Assembly: GCF_003626595.1 (NCBI RefSeq)
Contig: NZ_RBAK01000025.1
Span: forward strand, 1-37,596
Source: Micromonospora endolithica
GTDB lineage: Bacteria; Actinomycetota; Actinomycetes; Mycobacteriales; Micromonosporaceae
Length of the DNA stretch: 37,596 nt
Direction: 5' to 3'
Of the stretch, positions 1-7,707 are shown in pieces. Each line of letters begins with the position of its first letter. The first letter of the stretch is position 1. A model generated the notes under the pieces. The model did no database searches and was not told where the DNA came from. It worked only from the letters and a program-made list of their open reading frames with translations. The position numbers and the translations under genes are program-made.

Positions 1-192
1 TGCCGATTCCGTACCCGCTGCTGGAAAGCCCGCGACATCTGCGCCACCGAGGAACCCGCCCTGACGACCCGGGACGGCGGAACACAGTCGACCGCCTGCC
101 ACTTCCCGGAGAGCGGACCACTCGCCGGCACCCTCCCGCCGAAGGACGGCCGCGCCGCACCGGGTGGTGGTGCCACCGCTGCGCCGGGGTGA
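1..192 (+). CDS. Oligopeptide/dipeptide ABC transporter ATP-binding protein, C-terminal end (partial)
   Basis: Only the last 63 codons are inside the window; the frame is open from base 1 and ends at TGA 190-192. It reads CRFRTRCWKARDICATEEP followed later by ACHFPES. This matches the C-terminal Cys-rich oligo_HPY segment (C-x5-C ... C ... ACHFP) of OppD/OppF/DppD/DppF-type ATPases, which energise peptide or nickel import at the inner face of the membrane. The nucleotide-binding domain lies upstream, outside the window. The tail after the Cys segment is Gly/Ala/Pro-rich and unconserved in appearance. A perfect hairpin follows 11 bases after the stop. The choice between OppD- and OppF-type cannot be made from this fragment. 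Confidence 0.85.
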   Translation, partial: CRFRTRCWKARDICATEEPALTTRDGGTQSTACHFPESGPLAGTLPPKDGRAAPGGGATAAPG

Positions 193-203
193 GGCCGGAT
201 GCG

Positions 204-234
204 GGGCGGGCCGGCTCGGTGGGCCGGCCCGCCC
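204..234. terminator. Hairpin terminator between convergent genes
   Basis: Perfect 12-bp inverted repeat, GGGCGGGCCGGC (204-215) and GCCGGCCCGCCC (223-234), with a 7-base loop. It lies between the stop of the ABC ATPase (192) and the stop of the minus-strand small gene (241), so it can serve both directions. There is no T-tract, as is common in high-GC actinomycetes. Confidence 0.7.
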
Positions 235-240
235 TTGCGG

Positions 241-465
241 TCAGCGGTTCGGGTCCACCGTGCCGGAGACGTCGTCCACGTCGTAGCCGGCGCGGCTGAC
301 CTCGCGGGCGGACCGCCGGTCCTCGGCCGGCTCGTCGGCGAAGTCGTCACCGGTGTCGTCCGTCGTGTGCAGCGACTCGCCGGGCGGCCGGAGCGACGCC
401 TCCATCGCGGTCGCGCCGTCCGGCTCGTCGGTGTCGGCCAGGTCGAAACGCTTCTCATCGGTCAT
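241..465 (-). CDS. Small acidic hypothetical protein, 74 aa
   Basis: Starts at ATG 465 with AGGAG seven bases upstream, and ends at TGA 241. The product is hydrophilic and very rich in Asp and Glu (MTDEKRFDLADTDEPDG... TTDDTGDDFADEPAEDR), with no Cys, no membrane segment and no recognised domain, so it is probably disordered. It follows another small acidic gene after a 48-bp gap on the same strand, so the two are likely co-transcribed. I do not recognise a family. The good ribosome-binding site is the best evidence that it is real. Confidence 0.6.
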   Translation of the reverse strand: MTDEKRFDLADTDEPDGATAMEASLRPPGESLHTTDDTGDDFADEPAEDRRSAREVSRAGYDVDDVSGTVDPNR

Positions 466-513
466 GACGCACTCCTGCCCCGCGGGGATGGTGGCAAACG
501 AGGACCGGTGGCA

Positions 514-750
514 TCAGCCCGACGCGTCCGGGTGACCGGGCATACCGGAGCCGCCGCCGCTGCCGCCCGACGACCCGCCGGCCACTCCGGATCCGTCGTC
601 CTCGGTGACCAGGTCGGGCGCGGCCGTCGTGTCGTCGGGCGGGGGCACCTCGGTGTCCGCCTCGACCTGGACCAGCGGGACCTGACCGGCCTCGTCCTCG
701 GCGTGCTCCGGGTCGACCGGCAGCTCACCATCGCGTGCGCGATATCCCAC
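514..750 (-). CDS. Small acidic hypothetical protein, 78 aa
   Basis: GTG start at 750 with GGGAGG eight bases upstream; TGA at 514-516. Residues 1-50 are acidic (GELPVDPEHAEDEAG, QVEADTEVPPPDD) and the C-terminus is a Gly/Ser-rich low-complexity tail (GGSSGGSGGGSG). No domain, signal peptide or membrane helix is visible. It appears to be the first gene of a two-gene unit with the 74-aa gene. An overlapping alternative frame starting at ATG 731 is Arg/Pro-rich and lacks a ribosome-binding site, so I rejected it. Function unknown. Confidence 0.55.
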   Translation of the reverse strand: MGYRARDGELPVDPEHAEDEAGQVPLVQVEADTEVPPPDDTTAAPDLVTEDDGSGVAGGSSGGSGGGSGMPGHPDASG

Positions 751-849
751 GCCCGTGCCTCCCGTCGGTGAAGTCCCTGCGGCCTACCCGAGCCCCCGCC
801 GCCGAAACGTGACCGCCGTGGCGGGCGGCACCAGGGTCGACACGAGCTT

Positions 850-895
850 CGTCACATCGGGGTGTCGCGCGGCGCCGGGACACCCCGATGTCACG
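850..895 (-). terminator. Long hairpin across the stop codon of the pentapeptide gene
   Basis: Left arm CGTCACATCGGGGTGTC (850-866) and right arm GACACCCCGATGTCACG (879-895) pair over 17 bp with one mismatch, around a 12-base GC loop. The right arm contains the stop codon of the minus-strand gene ending at 891, so the hairpin probably acts as its terminator and 3' mRNA stabiliser. No U-tract follows. Confidence 0.6.
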
Positions 896-1769
896 GACGT
901 CGAGTGGATCTTCCGCGCCGGGCCGAACGCGGGGGAGGCGGACCGGCCGCAGCCCAGTGCGTCGGGCGGGTGTGGGTGGACCGCAGGACGGTGTGCCGGT
1001 CGCCCCGGGCGGCGTCGAGCTGTGCCTGGTGCAGGAACAGCGCGGCGGACAGGTCGGCCCCGCGCAGGTCCGCTCCGCGCAGGTCGGCCCCGGTCAGGTC
1101 GGCGCGGGCCAGGACGACCCCGCGCAGGTCCGCGCCGACCAGCAGCGCGCCGCGCAGGTTCGCCCCGCGCAGGTCCACCCGGCGCAGGTCGGCACCGAGC
1201 AGCACAGCTCCCCGCCGGTCCGGCCCGGGCGGGCCGCCGCGTTGCCGGGCGTGGTCGCCGGCCCGCGCCAGCAGGGGGTTCACCCGTCCCCGGTGGGCGT
1301 CGACGTCCAGCGCGCGCAACGTTTCCGGGTCCCCGCCGGCCAGCAGGTCGGTCTCGGCGAGCGCGGCGGCGAGGTCGGCGCGCAGCGGCGCGGGTGGGTG
1401 CAGGGCCAGTGCCTCGGTGAGGTACCAGAGCAGCTCGTGCAGCGGGCGTACCACGGCGAAGCTGTCGAACATCGCCTGCCCGGTGGCCGGGTCGTCCCGC
1501 CAGTCCCGCCCGCCGAACGTCACCCGCACGACCCGCTGCCCGGCTCCGAAGCAGTCGAAGACCGTGCAGCCGGGAAAGCCGCGGTCGCGCAGTTCGGGGT
1601 GGATGCCGCAGCGGGAGTCCGGCCGCAGGTTCGGGCAGGGCCGGCCGGCCGGCTTGTCGACGGCGAAGTCCGCCGAGGCGGCGAACGCCGGCGCCACACA
1701 GCAGAGGCCGGCGCACCGGGAGCAGTCGGCGCGCAGTTCACCGGCAGCGGGCGCGGCGCTTTCCGACAT
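891..1769 (-). CDS. Cys-cluster protein fused to pentapeptide repeats
   Basis: I chose ATG 1769 (MSESAAPAAGEL) because AGGAGA lies about 10 bases upstream; the open frame extends to 1826 without such a site. The product is about 292 aa. Residues about 10-70 hold a metal-binding-type cluster: C-x2-C-x3-CC, then C-x8-C, then GCTVFDC. This resembles the YkgJ/UPF0153-type putative zinc- or iron-chelating region. Residues about 190-260 are tandem pentapeptide repeats (LLGADLRRVDLRGANLRGA and onward), which fold as a right-handed quadrilateral beta-helix. The last 30 residues are Pro/Arg-rich. Known pentapeptide proteins include DNA-mimic gyrase protectors, but no partner is visible here and the biochemical role is unknown. 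Confidence 0.8.
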   Translation of the reverse strand: MSESAAPAAGELRADCSRCAGLCCVAPAFAASADFAVDKPAGRPCPNLRPDSRCGIHPELRDRGFPGCTVFDCFGAGQRVVRVTFGGRDWRDDPATGQAMFDSFAVVRPLHELLWYLTEALALHPPAPLRADLAAALAETDLLAGGDPETLRALDVDAHRGRVNPLLARAGDHARQRGGPPGPDRRGAVLLGADLRRVDLRGANLRGALLVGADLRGVVLARADLTGADLRGADLRGADLSAALFLHQAQLDAARGDRHTVLRSTHTRPTHWAAAGPPPPRSARRGRSTRRP

Positions 1770-1947
1770 GCTGACCGTTTCTCCTGGGCTGCGGACCGAC
1801 CTGGGCGGCCGGTCGGGGAGCACCATTGTCCTGCCTGCCCCCGGGGCCGCCGCCGGTCGGGGTGTCCCACCGGCGTGCGGGGGCGCGCCAGAGCGAGGTG
1901 GGGCCGTCGCGCGGCGTCCGGGGGAGCGGGCGCCGCGCGACGGACGA

Positions 1948-2352
1948 TCAGAAGGCGAACAGCGTTCCGGTCTCGCGGAGCAGCTGACAGCGGTTGTCGA
2001 AGGTCTCGACGTACGACAGCGGGTGGTCGCGCCACAGGCCGACGGCCCGGACGGTCACCGGGGCGTACTCCAGGGTGCACAGCCCCGGGTCGACCGCCAG
2101 GGCGGCGAGGTCGCCGTCGACGGCGGCGACGTCGCCGCAGGCCGCCGCGGCGTGCGGGTGCCCGCCACCGGCCGGCTCACAGCGCAGCGCGGCGGTGCGC
2201 AGGCTGCCGTCGGTGTGCCCCACGACGCTGAGCAGCAGCACGGAGGTGGGTGCCGGACGGGGGGTGGCGGCGTGCGCGGCCGGCGCGGCGAGCGCGCCGG
2301 TGGCGACGAGGGTCGCCGTGGTGAGGGCGGCGATCCGCTGGGCGAAGGGCAT
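1948..2352 (-). CDS. Secreted subtilisin-inhibitor-like (SSI) protease inhibitor
   Basis: 134 aa from ATG 2352, with AAGGA seven bases upstream. Residues 1-28 are a Sec signal peptide ending PAAHA-A. The mature part follows the Streptomyces subtilisin inhibitor plan: SVLLLSVVGHTDG, LRCEP, HPHAAAACGDVAAVDGDLAAL, the reactive-site region LCTLEYAPV, VSYE-like LSYVETFDNRC, and the terminal GTLFAF. Four Cys fit the two conserved disulfides. By alignment to the SSI CPMVYDPV segment the P1 residue would be Leu and P1' Glu, suggesting a chymotrypsin/subtilisin-class target rather than a trypsin-like one (inference). SSI proteins are secreted and control extracellular serine proteases. The gene is divergent from the large secreted protein at 2695. 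Confidence 0.9.
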   Translation of the reverse strand: MPFAQRIAALTTATLVATGALAAPAAHAATPRPAPTSVLLLSVVGHTDGSLRTAALRCEPAGGGHPHAAAACGDVAAVDGDLAALAVDPGLCTLEYAPVTVRAVGLWRDHPLSYVETFDNRCQLLRETGTLFAF

Positions 2353-2694
2353 GGTGTGTCCTTCCGTAGGGGCCCCGGGTGGGGACCGTCGGTTGGCGCC
2401 GACCGTCGTGTGGCCGGGCCGCCGATCACCCTAGGTGGACACTGTGAACCCGGAATGTCACCAACTGTTACGACGGCCCGGGTGCGCGCGCCCCGGCCGG
2501 TCGGGGCGCGCGTCCGACCGGGGCGCACGCCGCCAACACTTCGACGTATGCAAATTCCGCCATGCAGAAATGGATATCGACGCAGAGGATTGTGCCCCGG
2601 CGGGCCCTCTGCCATCCTCCTGCTTGGACGCAGCCAGCGACGGTCGCCAATCCGGGACGCCGCGCTGTGGTGACGCGTACCCGGGAGGAACCTC
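2353..2694. other. Divergent intergenic region with GC hairpin and AT-richer patch
   Basis: This 342-bp gap separates the SSI gene (minus) from the beta-propeller gene (plus). It contains a perfect 10-bp hairpin with arms GCGCGCCCCG (2486-2495) and CGGGGCGCGC (2502-2511). An unusually AT-rich patch lies around 2545-2590 (for example ATGCAAATTCC and CAGAAATGGATATC) and could hold promoter or operator elements for the plus-strand gene. On the minus strand TAGGGT (2428-2433) fits a -10 for the SSI gene, but no good -35 is properly spaced. I see no convincing coding sequence here. Confidence 0.5.
2486..2511. repeat. Perfect 10-bp inverted repeat
   Basis: Arms GCGCGCCCCG and CGGGGCGCGC flank a 6-base loop, GCCGGT. 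It lies midway between divergent genes, so it is more likely an operator or transcription-insulating hairpin than a simple terminator. No matching regulator is identifiable. Confidence 0.4.
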
Positions 2695-5496
2695 GTGAAG
2701 CGCAGACGTCGCCATCTCCTCGCAGGACTAGCGGTCGCCGCCCTCGTGGCGACCACCGGTGCCGCCGGAATCCATTTCACCGGCGCCGAGGTGCCGGCCG
2801 CCGCCGCCGTCGGTGACGGCGAGATGCCCGGCGCGACCGGCGCCCATCTGGAACGACTCCGCCAGGCGGTGCCGGGCAGCGACGGCATGTCGCCGGACGG
2901 CCCGGGCAGCGCCGCGCAGCAGGAGTTCCTGGAGCGCGCCTACCCCGCCGACACCATCAGCATCGCCCAGGTCGACCGGTCGAAGTCCGCTTACTCGTCC
3001 GCCGAGAAGCGTTTCCGCGGCAGCCAGCGCTGGACCAACGTCGGTCCCAGCGAGGCGCTGTACCCGTTCACCGAGTACCGCAACGCCTTCAACTACGTGC
3101 CCAACGAGTACGTCGCGGGTGGCCGGGTCACCTCGCTGGACGTCAGCCCCGACTGCTCCAAGCTGCTCTGCCGGGCGTACGCCACGCCGGCCGGCGGCGG
3201 CGTCTGGGGCACCCTGAACATCCTCGCCGCCGAGCCCAAGTGGTTCTACCTCGGCGGGCCGCTGGGCATCAACGCCGCCGGCTCGGTGAAGATCGACCGC
3301 AACGACCGGACCGGCCTGACCATCTACGTCGGCACCGGTGAGGCCAACACCTGCGCCTCCGGCTGCGTCGCCGGCGTCGGCCTCTACAAGTCCACCAACG
3401 GTGGCCTGACCTGGTCCGGCCCGCTCGGCAAGGACGTGCTGTCCGGCAAGGGCCTCGGCGAGATCACCATCAAGCCGGGCGACCCGAAGACCATCTACGT
3501 CGCCACCACCACCGCGCTGCGCGGCATGTCCAGCTCCTGCTGCACGGGCGTCACCCGCCCGGTGCCGGACGCGGAGAAGTGGGGTCTCTACAAGACCACC
3601 GACGGCGGCAAGAACTGGTCGTTCCTGCACAACGGCTCGGCCAACGCCGCCGACTGCACCGGCAGCGCCGCGGAGTACAACAACACCGCCGCCTGCTCCC
3701 CGCGCGGCGTGCGCTACGTCAAGCTCGACCCGAAGAACGCCAACATCGTGTACGCCTCCTCGTACGCCCGGGGTGTGTGGCGCTCGGCGGACGCCGGCGC
3801 CACCTGGACGCAGATCAAGGCGTCGCTGAACCCGGCGGTGTTCCAGACCCGGGCCGCGATCGACGTGACCGCGCTGCCCAACGGCAAGACCCGGATGTAC
3901 GTCTACGAGGGCAACATCGGCAACCCGTACTCGCGGCTGTTCCGCAGCGACGACGTGGCCGCCGGCACCCCGACCTACACCGACCTGACCAGCTCCAACC
4001 CGGCCGACCCGGGCTACGCCACCTACAACCAGTGCACCGGCCAGTGCTGGTACGACGTGTTCGTGCACACCCCGGCGGGGCACCCGGACATCGTCTACAC
4101 CGGCGGCTCCTACGTCTACGGCGAGACCGTCGCGCACAAGCGGGCGGTCATCCTGTCCACCGACGCCGGGGTCAGCGGCACCGACATGACCTACGACGGC
4201 ACCGACGAGCTGCACCCGAACGGTCTGCACCCCGACCAGCACGCACTGGTCACCAACCCGCGCAACCCGTTCCAGTTCTTCGAGGCCAACGACGGCGGCA
4301 TCATGCGCTCCAGCGGTCAGTTCGTGGACCGCTCGGCCTGGTGCGACAACCCGGACCGCAACTTCGTCGGTGCCACCGGCCCGGCACAGTTGGAGCGGTG
4401 CCGGCAGATGCTCTCGAAGATCCCGTCGAAGCTGGACGGCGTCAACAAGGGCATGACCACGTTGCAGTTCATCAGCCTGTCGGTGAGCCCGCACGACGTG
4501 AACCTGCTCCAGGGCGGCACCCAGGACAACGGCACCTGGGAGAACAAGGGCCAGCGCAAGCGCTGGGTCAACACCATGATCGGTGACGGCGGCGCGTCCG
4601 GCTTCGACGTGGCCAAGCCGGAGTTCCGGTTCCACACGTTCTACGACGCCACCCCCGAGGTCAACTTCAACAACGGTGACATCGGCAGCTGGATCTCGGT
4701 CTACGACGGCATCTTCGGCCAGACCGGCACCCTGTTCTACGCCCCGGTGATCAGCGACCCGAAGGTCAGCGGCACGATGTTCGCCGGCACCGCCCGGACC
4801 GCGTACCGCACCAAGACCTTCGGCCTGGGCGACCGGAGCATGGAGGAGGCCAACCGGATCTGCAACAGCTGGACCGGCACCTTCGAGGCCCAGTGCGGCG
4901 ACTGGCAGGAGCTGGGCACCACCCGGCTCACCGACGCCGCGTGGGGCGACCGGGCCGGCGGCGCCGTCTCGGTGGTGGAGCGGGTCGCCAGCGACTCGTC
5001 CACCGCGTACGCGGCCACCAGCACCGGCCGGGTCTTCGTCAGCCGCAACGTGGACGCCGAGCCGGCCTCGGCGGTGACCTGGACCCGGATCGACAACGCC
5101 AGCACGCCGAACCGCTTCGTCACCAGCGTGCACGTCGACCCGACCGACCCGAGCCGGGCGTGGGTCTCCTACAGCGGGTTCAACTCGAACACGCCGGCCA
5201 CCCTCGGCCACGCGTTCGAGGTGAAGGTGGACGGCGCGGCGGCGACGTGGACCGACCGGTCGTACAACTTCGGCGATCAGCCGATCACCGACCTGGTCCG
5301 CGACGACGTCACCGGCGACCTGTACGCCTCCACCGACTTCGGTGTGCTGCGGCTGGCCAAGGGCTCGACGAACTGGCTCAAGGCGGCCGGCGGGATGCCG
5401 AACGTCGAGGTCGCCGGGCTGACCATCGTGCCGGGCAAGCGGATCCTGTACGCCGCCTCGCACGGTCTCGGCGCCTGGCAGCTGAAGCTGAAGTAG
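2695..5496 (+). CDS. Large secreted Asp-box (BNR/sortilin-type) beta-propeller protein
   Basis: 933 aa, GTG start at 2695 preceded by GGGAGGA. The N-terminus KRRRRHLLAGLAVAALVATTGAAG is a strongly basic secretion signal. The mature part carries repeated Asp-box motifs (S/T-x-D/N-x-G-x-T/N-W): STNGGLTW at about residue 235, TTDGGKNW at about 302, SADAGATW at about 363, and a degenerate STDAGVSGTD near 490. Each is followed by phrases such as IYVGTGE, IYVATTT and IVYASSYARGVW, typical of BNR/VPS10-sortilin or Ycf48-like multi-bladed propellers. This fold occurs in sialidases, xyloglucanases and non-enzymatic binding proteins. I see no clear sialidase catalytic set, so extracellular carbohydrate or protein binding or hydrolysis is inference. 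A hairpin follows the stop, separating it from the downstream sugar ABC genes. Confidence 0.8.
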   Translation: MKRRRRHLLAGLAVAALVATTGAAGIHFTGAEVPAAAAVGDGEMPGATGAHLERLRQAVPGSDGMSPDGPGSAAQQEFLERAYPADTISIAQVDRSKSAYSSAEKRFRGSQRWTNVGPSEALYPFTEYRNAFNYVPNEYVAGGRVTSLDVSPDCSKLLCRAYATPAGGGVWGTLNILAAEPKWFYLGGPLGINAAGSVKIDRNDRTGLTIYVGTGEANTCASGCVAGVGLYKSTNGGLTWSGPLGKDVLSGKGLGEITIKPGDPKTIYVATTTALRGMSSSCCTGVTRPVPDAEKWGLYKTTDGGKNWSFLHNGSANAADCTGSAAEYNNTAACSPRGVRYVKLDPKNANIVYASSYARGVWRSADAGATWTQIKASLNPAVFQTRAAIDVTALPNGKTRMYVYEGNIGNPYSRLFRSDDVAAGTPTYTDLTSSNPADPGYATYNQCTGQCWYDVFVHTPAGHPDIVYTGGSYVYGETVAHKRAVILSTDAGVSGTDMTYDGTDELHPNGLHPDQHALVTNPRNPFQFFEANDGGIMRSSGQFVDRSAWCDNPDRNFVGATGPAQLERCRQMLSKIPSKLDGVNKGMTTLQFISLSVSPHDVNLLQGGTQDNGTWENKGQRKRWVNTMIGDGGASGFDVAKPEFRFHTFYDATPEVNFNNGDIGSWISVYDGIFGQTGTLFYAPVISDPKVSGTMFAGTARTAYRTKTFGLGDRSMEEANRICNSWTGTFEAQCGDWQELGTTRLTDAAWGDRAGGAVSVVERVASDSSTAYAATSTGRVFVSRNVDAEPASAVTWTRIDNASTPNRFVTSVHVDPTDPSRAWVSYSGFNSNTPATLGHAFEVKVDGAAATWTDRSYNFGDQPITDLVRDDVTGDLYASTDFGVLRLAKGSTNWLKAAGGMPNVEVAGLTIVPGKRILYAASHGLGAWQLKLK

Positions 5497-5520
5497 GGCA
5501 CACATCATCGGCACCAACCG

Positions 5521-5550
5521 GGTGAGGGGCCGCGCGAGCGGCCCCTCACC
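5521..5550. terminator. Perfect GCGA-loop hairpin after the propeller gene; contains the next gene's GTG
   Basis: GGTGAGGGGCCGC (5521-5533) and GCGGCCCCTCACC (5538-5550) form a perfect 13-bp stem capped by GCGA, a GNRA-type tetraloop. It starts 25 bases after the propeller stop and looks like an intrinsic terminator without a U-tract. The only GTG/ATG/TTG start for the downstream permease frame (GTG 5522) sits in its left arm, so it could also limit translation or act as an attenuator. Confidence 0.65.
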
Positions 5551-6379
5551 GCTGCCCGAGGCCGCCGGACGGATCTGGCGGACGCTCGGCGCGGCCTTCG
5601 TCCTGCTCGTCTTCGTCCCACCGCTGCTGCTGCTGGTCTCCGGCTCGTTCACCGAGCCCGGCTTACCGCCGTCGCCGACGCCACGGCTGGTACCCGACCC
5701 GGTGTCCACCACCGGCTACGTCCAGGCGCTGGAGCTGGGCGGCCTGCTGCGCGCCTCGCTCAACTCGCTGCTGGTGGCGGTGGTCGCGGTCCCGTTGAGT
5801 GTGCTGGTCGCCTCGCTCGCCGGGTTCGCGCTGGCCCGGGTCGCCGCCCGCACCACCGCCGTGGTGGTCGGGGCCACCCTCGTCGCGCTGATGGTGCCGG
5901 CCACCGCGCTGCTGGTTCCCCGTTTCGCGATCTTCCGTACGCTCGGGCTGACCGATACGCTGGTGCCGCTGATCGCCCCGGCGTTGCTGGGCACGTCGCC
6001 GCTCTACGTCCTGGTCTACTACCTGGCCTTCCGGGCGCTGCCGGCCGACCTCTACGACGCCTGCCTGGTGGAGGACCTCTCGCCGATGCGTACCTGGTGG
6101 CGGGTGGCGCTCCCGCTGGTCCGCCCGGTCACCGCCGCGCTCACCGCGCTCACCTTCGTGCTGACCTGGTCGAACTTCCTCGACCCGCTGGTCTACGTGT
6201 ACGACCGTGACCTGTTCACCCTGCCGTTGGCGCTGCGTTCGCTGTCGGTGCTGGACCCGACGAACTTCCCGGTCTTCCTGGCCGGCGCCGTCGTGGCGAC
6301 CGTGCCGGCACTGATCGTGTTCCTGCTCGCCCAGCGCCGTTTCCTGCACCACGACGACGATCCGAGGGGACGTTCATGA
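5522..6379 (+). CDS. Sugar ABC transporter permease, MalG/UgpE type (CUT1)
   Basis: About 285 aa with six predicted membrane segments: FVLLVFVPPLLLLVSGSF near 28-45, SLLVAVVAVPLSVLVASLAGFAL near 80-102, a block near 115-135, a block near 145-170, one near 205-225 and one near 255-278. The cytoplasmic EAA-like loop (LVEDLSPMRTWWRVALPLVRP, about 182-202) is where the ATPase couples. Length and topology fit the second CUT1 permease. The start is uncertain: GTG 5522 is the only standard start in frame, has no good ribosome-binding site and lies inside a hairpin; CTG 5552 is a possible alternative. The stop overlaps the ATG of the binding-protein gene (ATGA), so the genes are translationally coupled. 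Confidence 0.88.
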   Translation: MRGRASGPSPLPEAAGRIWRTLGAAFVLLVFVPPLLLLVSGSFTEPGLPPSPTPRLVPDPVSTTGYVQALELGGLLRASLNSLLVAVVAVPLSVLVASLAGFALARVAARTTAVVVGATLVALMVPATALLVPRFAIFRTLGLTDTLVPLIAPALLGTSPLYVLVYYLAFRALPADLYDACLVEDLSPMRTWWRVALPLVRPVTAALTALTFVLTWSNFLDPLVYVYDRDLFTLPLALRSLSVLDPTNFPVFLAGAVVATVPALIVFLLAQRRFLHHDDDPRGRS

Positions 6380-7707
6380 GGCCCAAGGCGCTGGTCGCCC
6401 TGCTGCTGTCCGCAGTGCTGGTGCTCACCGGCTGCGGCTCCGGCGGCGACGACTCCTCCGGCGACCGGGGCGGCCCGGTGAAGCTGCTGGTCTTCGGCGC
6501 ACCGGAGGAGCTTGCCGCGTACCGGACGCTGCTCGACGCGTACGGCAAGGCCCGGCCCGGCGCCGACGTGCAGCTGATCGAGGCCAGCGACCGCAAGGAC
6601 CTGCTGGCCCGGCTGGCGACCTCGGTGGCCGGCGGCGCACCGCCGGACCTGTTCCTGATGAACTACCGCTTCTACGGCCAGTTCGCCGCGAAGGGCGTCG
6701 TCGAGCCGCTGGACGAGCGGATCGCCGGCTCCGACGTGGTCGATCCGGCGGCCTACTACCCGGTGGCGATGGACGCCTTCACGTGGGGCGGCAAGCAGCT
6801 CTGCCTGCCGCAGAACGTGTCCAGCCTGGCGGTCTACTACAACCGCAGCCTCTTCCAGCGCTACGGCGTGCCGGAGCCGAAGGCCGGCTGGTCCTGGAAC
6901 GACCTGGTCGGTACGGCGACCGCGATGACCCGCGACTCCCGCGGCTTGGTGATCAAGGGCACCGAGAGCGAGGGCGCCGCGCAGCGGCCGGTCGTGCACG
7001 GCCTCGGCGTCGAGCCGTCGATCATCCGCCTCGCGCCGTTCGTCTGGTCGAACGGCGGCGAGATCGTCGACGACCCGGACAAGCCGACCCGGCTGACGCT
7101 GGACACCCCGGCCGCCCGGGAGGCGCTGAAGAACCTGGTCGACCTGCGGCAGGCGTACGGGGTGGTGCCGACCGACGAGGAGGTGGAGGCCGAGGACGAC
7201 GAGTCCCGCTTCGCCAACGGCCGGCTCGCCATGCTGATGACCTCGCGGCGGGCCACCACCAACTTCCGCACCATCACCGGGTTCGAGTGGGACGTGGCCC
7301 CGCTGCCGGTCTACCAGAAGTCGGTGGGGGTGCTGCACTCCGACGCGTACTGCATGACCCGCGGCGCGAAGAACAAGGACGCCGCGTGGCGGTTCCTCGA
7401 GTACGCCATCGGGGAGGAGGGCCAGAAGATCATCGCGGCGACCGGGCGTACCGTGCCGTCGCACATCGCCGTGTCGCAGTCGCCGGTGTTCCTCGGCCCG
7501 GCGCAGCCGCCGCGCAGCGCGAAGGTGTTCCTCGACGCCATCCCGACGGTGCGGGCACTGCCGACGGTGTCCACCTGGCCGGAGATCGAGGACCTGACCT
7601 ACGGCATCCTGGAGAACGCGATGCACCGGGGCGACAAACTTGACGACGTCGTGCGGGATCTCGACCAGCAGACCCGGCCGTTGTTCGCGCGCGGCGAGAA
7701 CGGGTGA
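6376..7707 (+). CDS. Sugar-binding lipoprotein of ABC importer (family 1 solute-binding protein)
   Basis: 443 aa. MRPKALVALLLSAVLVLTGCG is a lipoprotein signal with lipobox VLTGC, anchoring the protein on the outer face of the membrane. The body has the family-1 (MalE/UgpB) pattern: an opening strand VKLLVFGAPEELAAYRTLLDAYGKA, a GGAPPDLFLMNYRFYGQFAAKGVVEPL segment, LPQNVSSLAVYYNRSLFQRYGV, GWSWNDL, a gate-like NGRLAMLMTSRRA segment and a C-terminal KNKDAAWRFLEYAIGEEGQ region. It captures an extracellular sugar or glycerol derivative; the ligand cannot be told. It overlaps its neighbours by ATGA upstream and GTGA downstream. Confidence 0.92.
   Translation: MRPKALVALLLSAVLVLTGCGSGGDDSSGDRGGPVKLLVFGAPEELAAYRTLLDAYGKARPGADVQLIEASDRKDLLARLATSVAGGAPPDLFLMNYRFYGQFAAKGVVEPLDERIAGSDVVDPAAYYPVAMDAFTWGGKQLCLPQNVSSLAVYYNRSLFQRYGVPEPKAGWSWNDLVGTATAMTRDSRGLVIKGTESEGAAQRPVVHGLGVEPSIIRLAPFVWSNGGEIVDDPDKPTRLTLDTPAAREALKNLVDLRQAYGVVPTDEEVEAEDDESRFANGRLAMLMTSRRATTNFRTITGFEWDVAPLPVYQKSVGVLHSDAYCMTRGAKNKDAAWRFLEYAIGEEGQKIIAATGRTVPSHIAVSQSPVFLGPAQPPRSAKVFLDAIPTVRALPTVSTWPEIEDLTYGILENAMHRGDKLDDVVRDLDQQTRPLFARGENG

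Noticed and set aside
1770..1826. Longer N-terminus of the pentapeptide protein starting at 1826.
   Set aside because: No ribosome-binding site at 1826, whereas ATG 1769 has AGGAGA at suitable distance.
2486..2511. Terminator for the SSI gene or the propeller gene.
   Set aside because: It lies upstream of both divergent genes, so it cannot terminate either; kept only as an inverted repeat.
862..2673. Long plus-strand open frames across 862-2673.
   Set aside because: They lie antisense to the pentapeptide and SSI genes, are Arg/Pro/Gly-rich, and lack a ribosome-binding site and any domain.
2728..5712. A 994-codon open frame on the minus strand opposite the beta-propeller gene.
   Set aside because: It is the antisense shadow caused by high GC and third-position bias; the plus strand has a signal peptide, Asp boxes and a ribosome-binding site.
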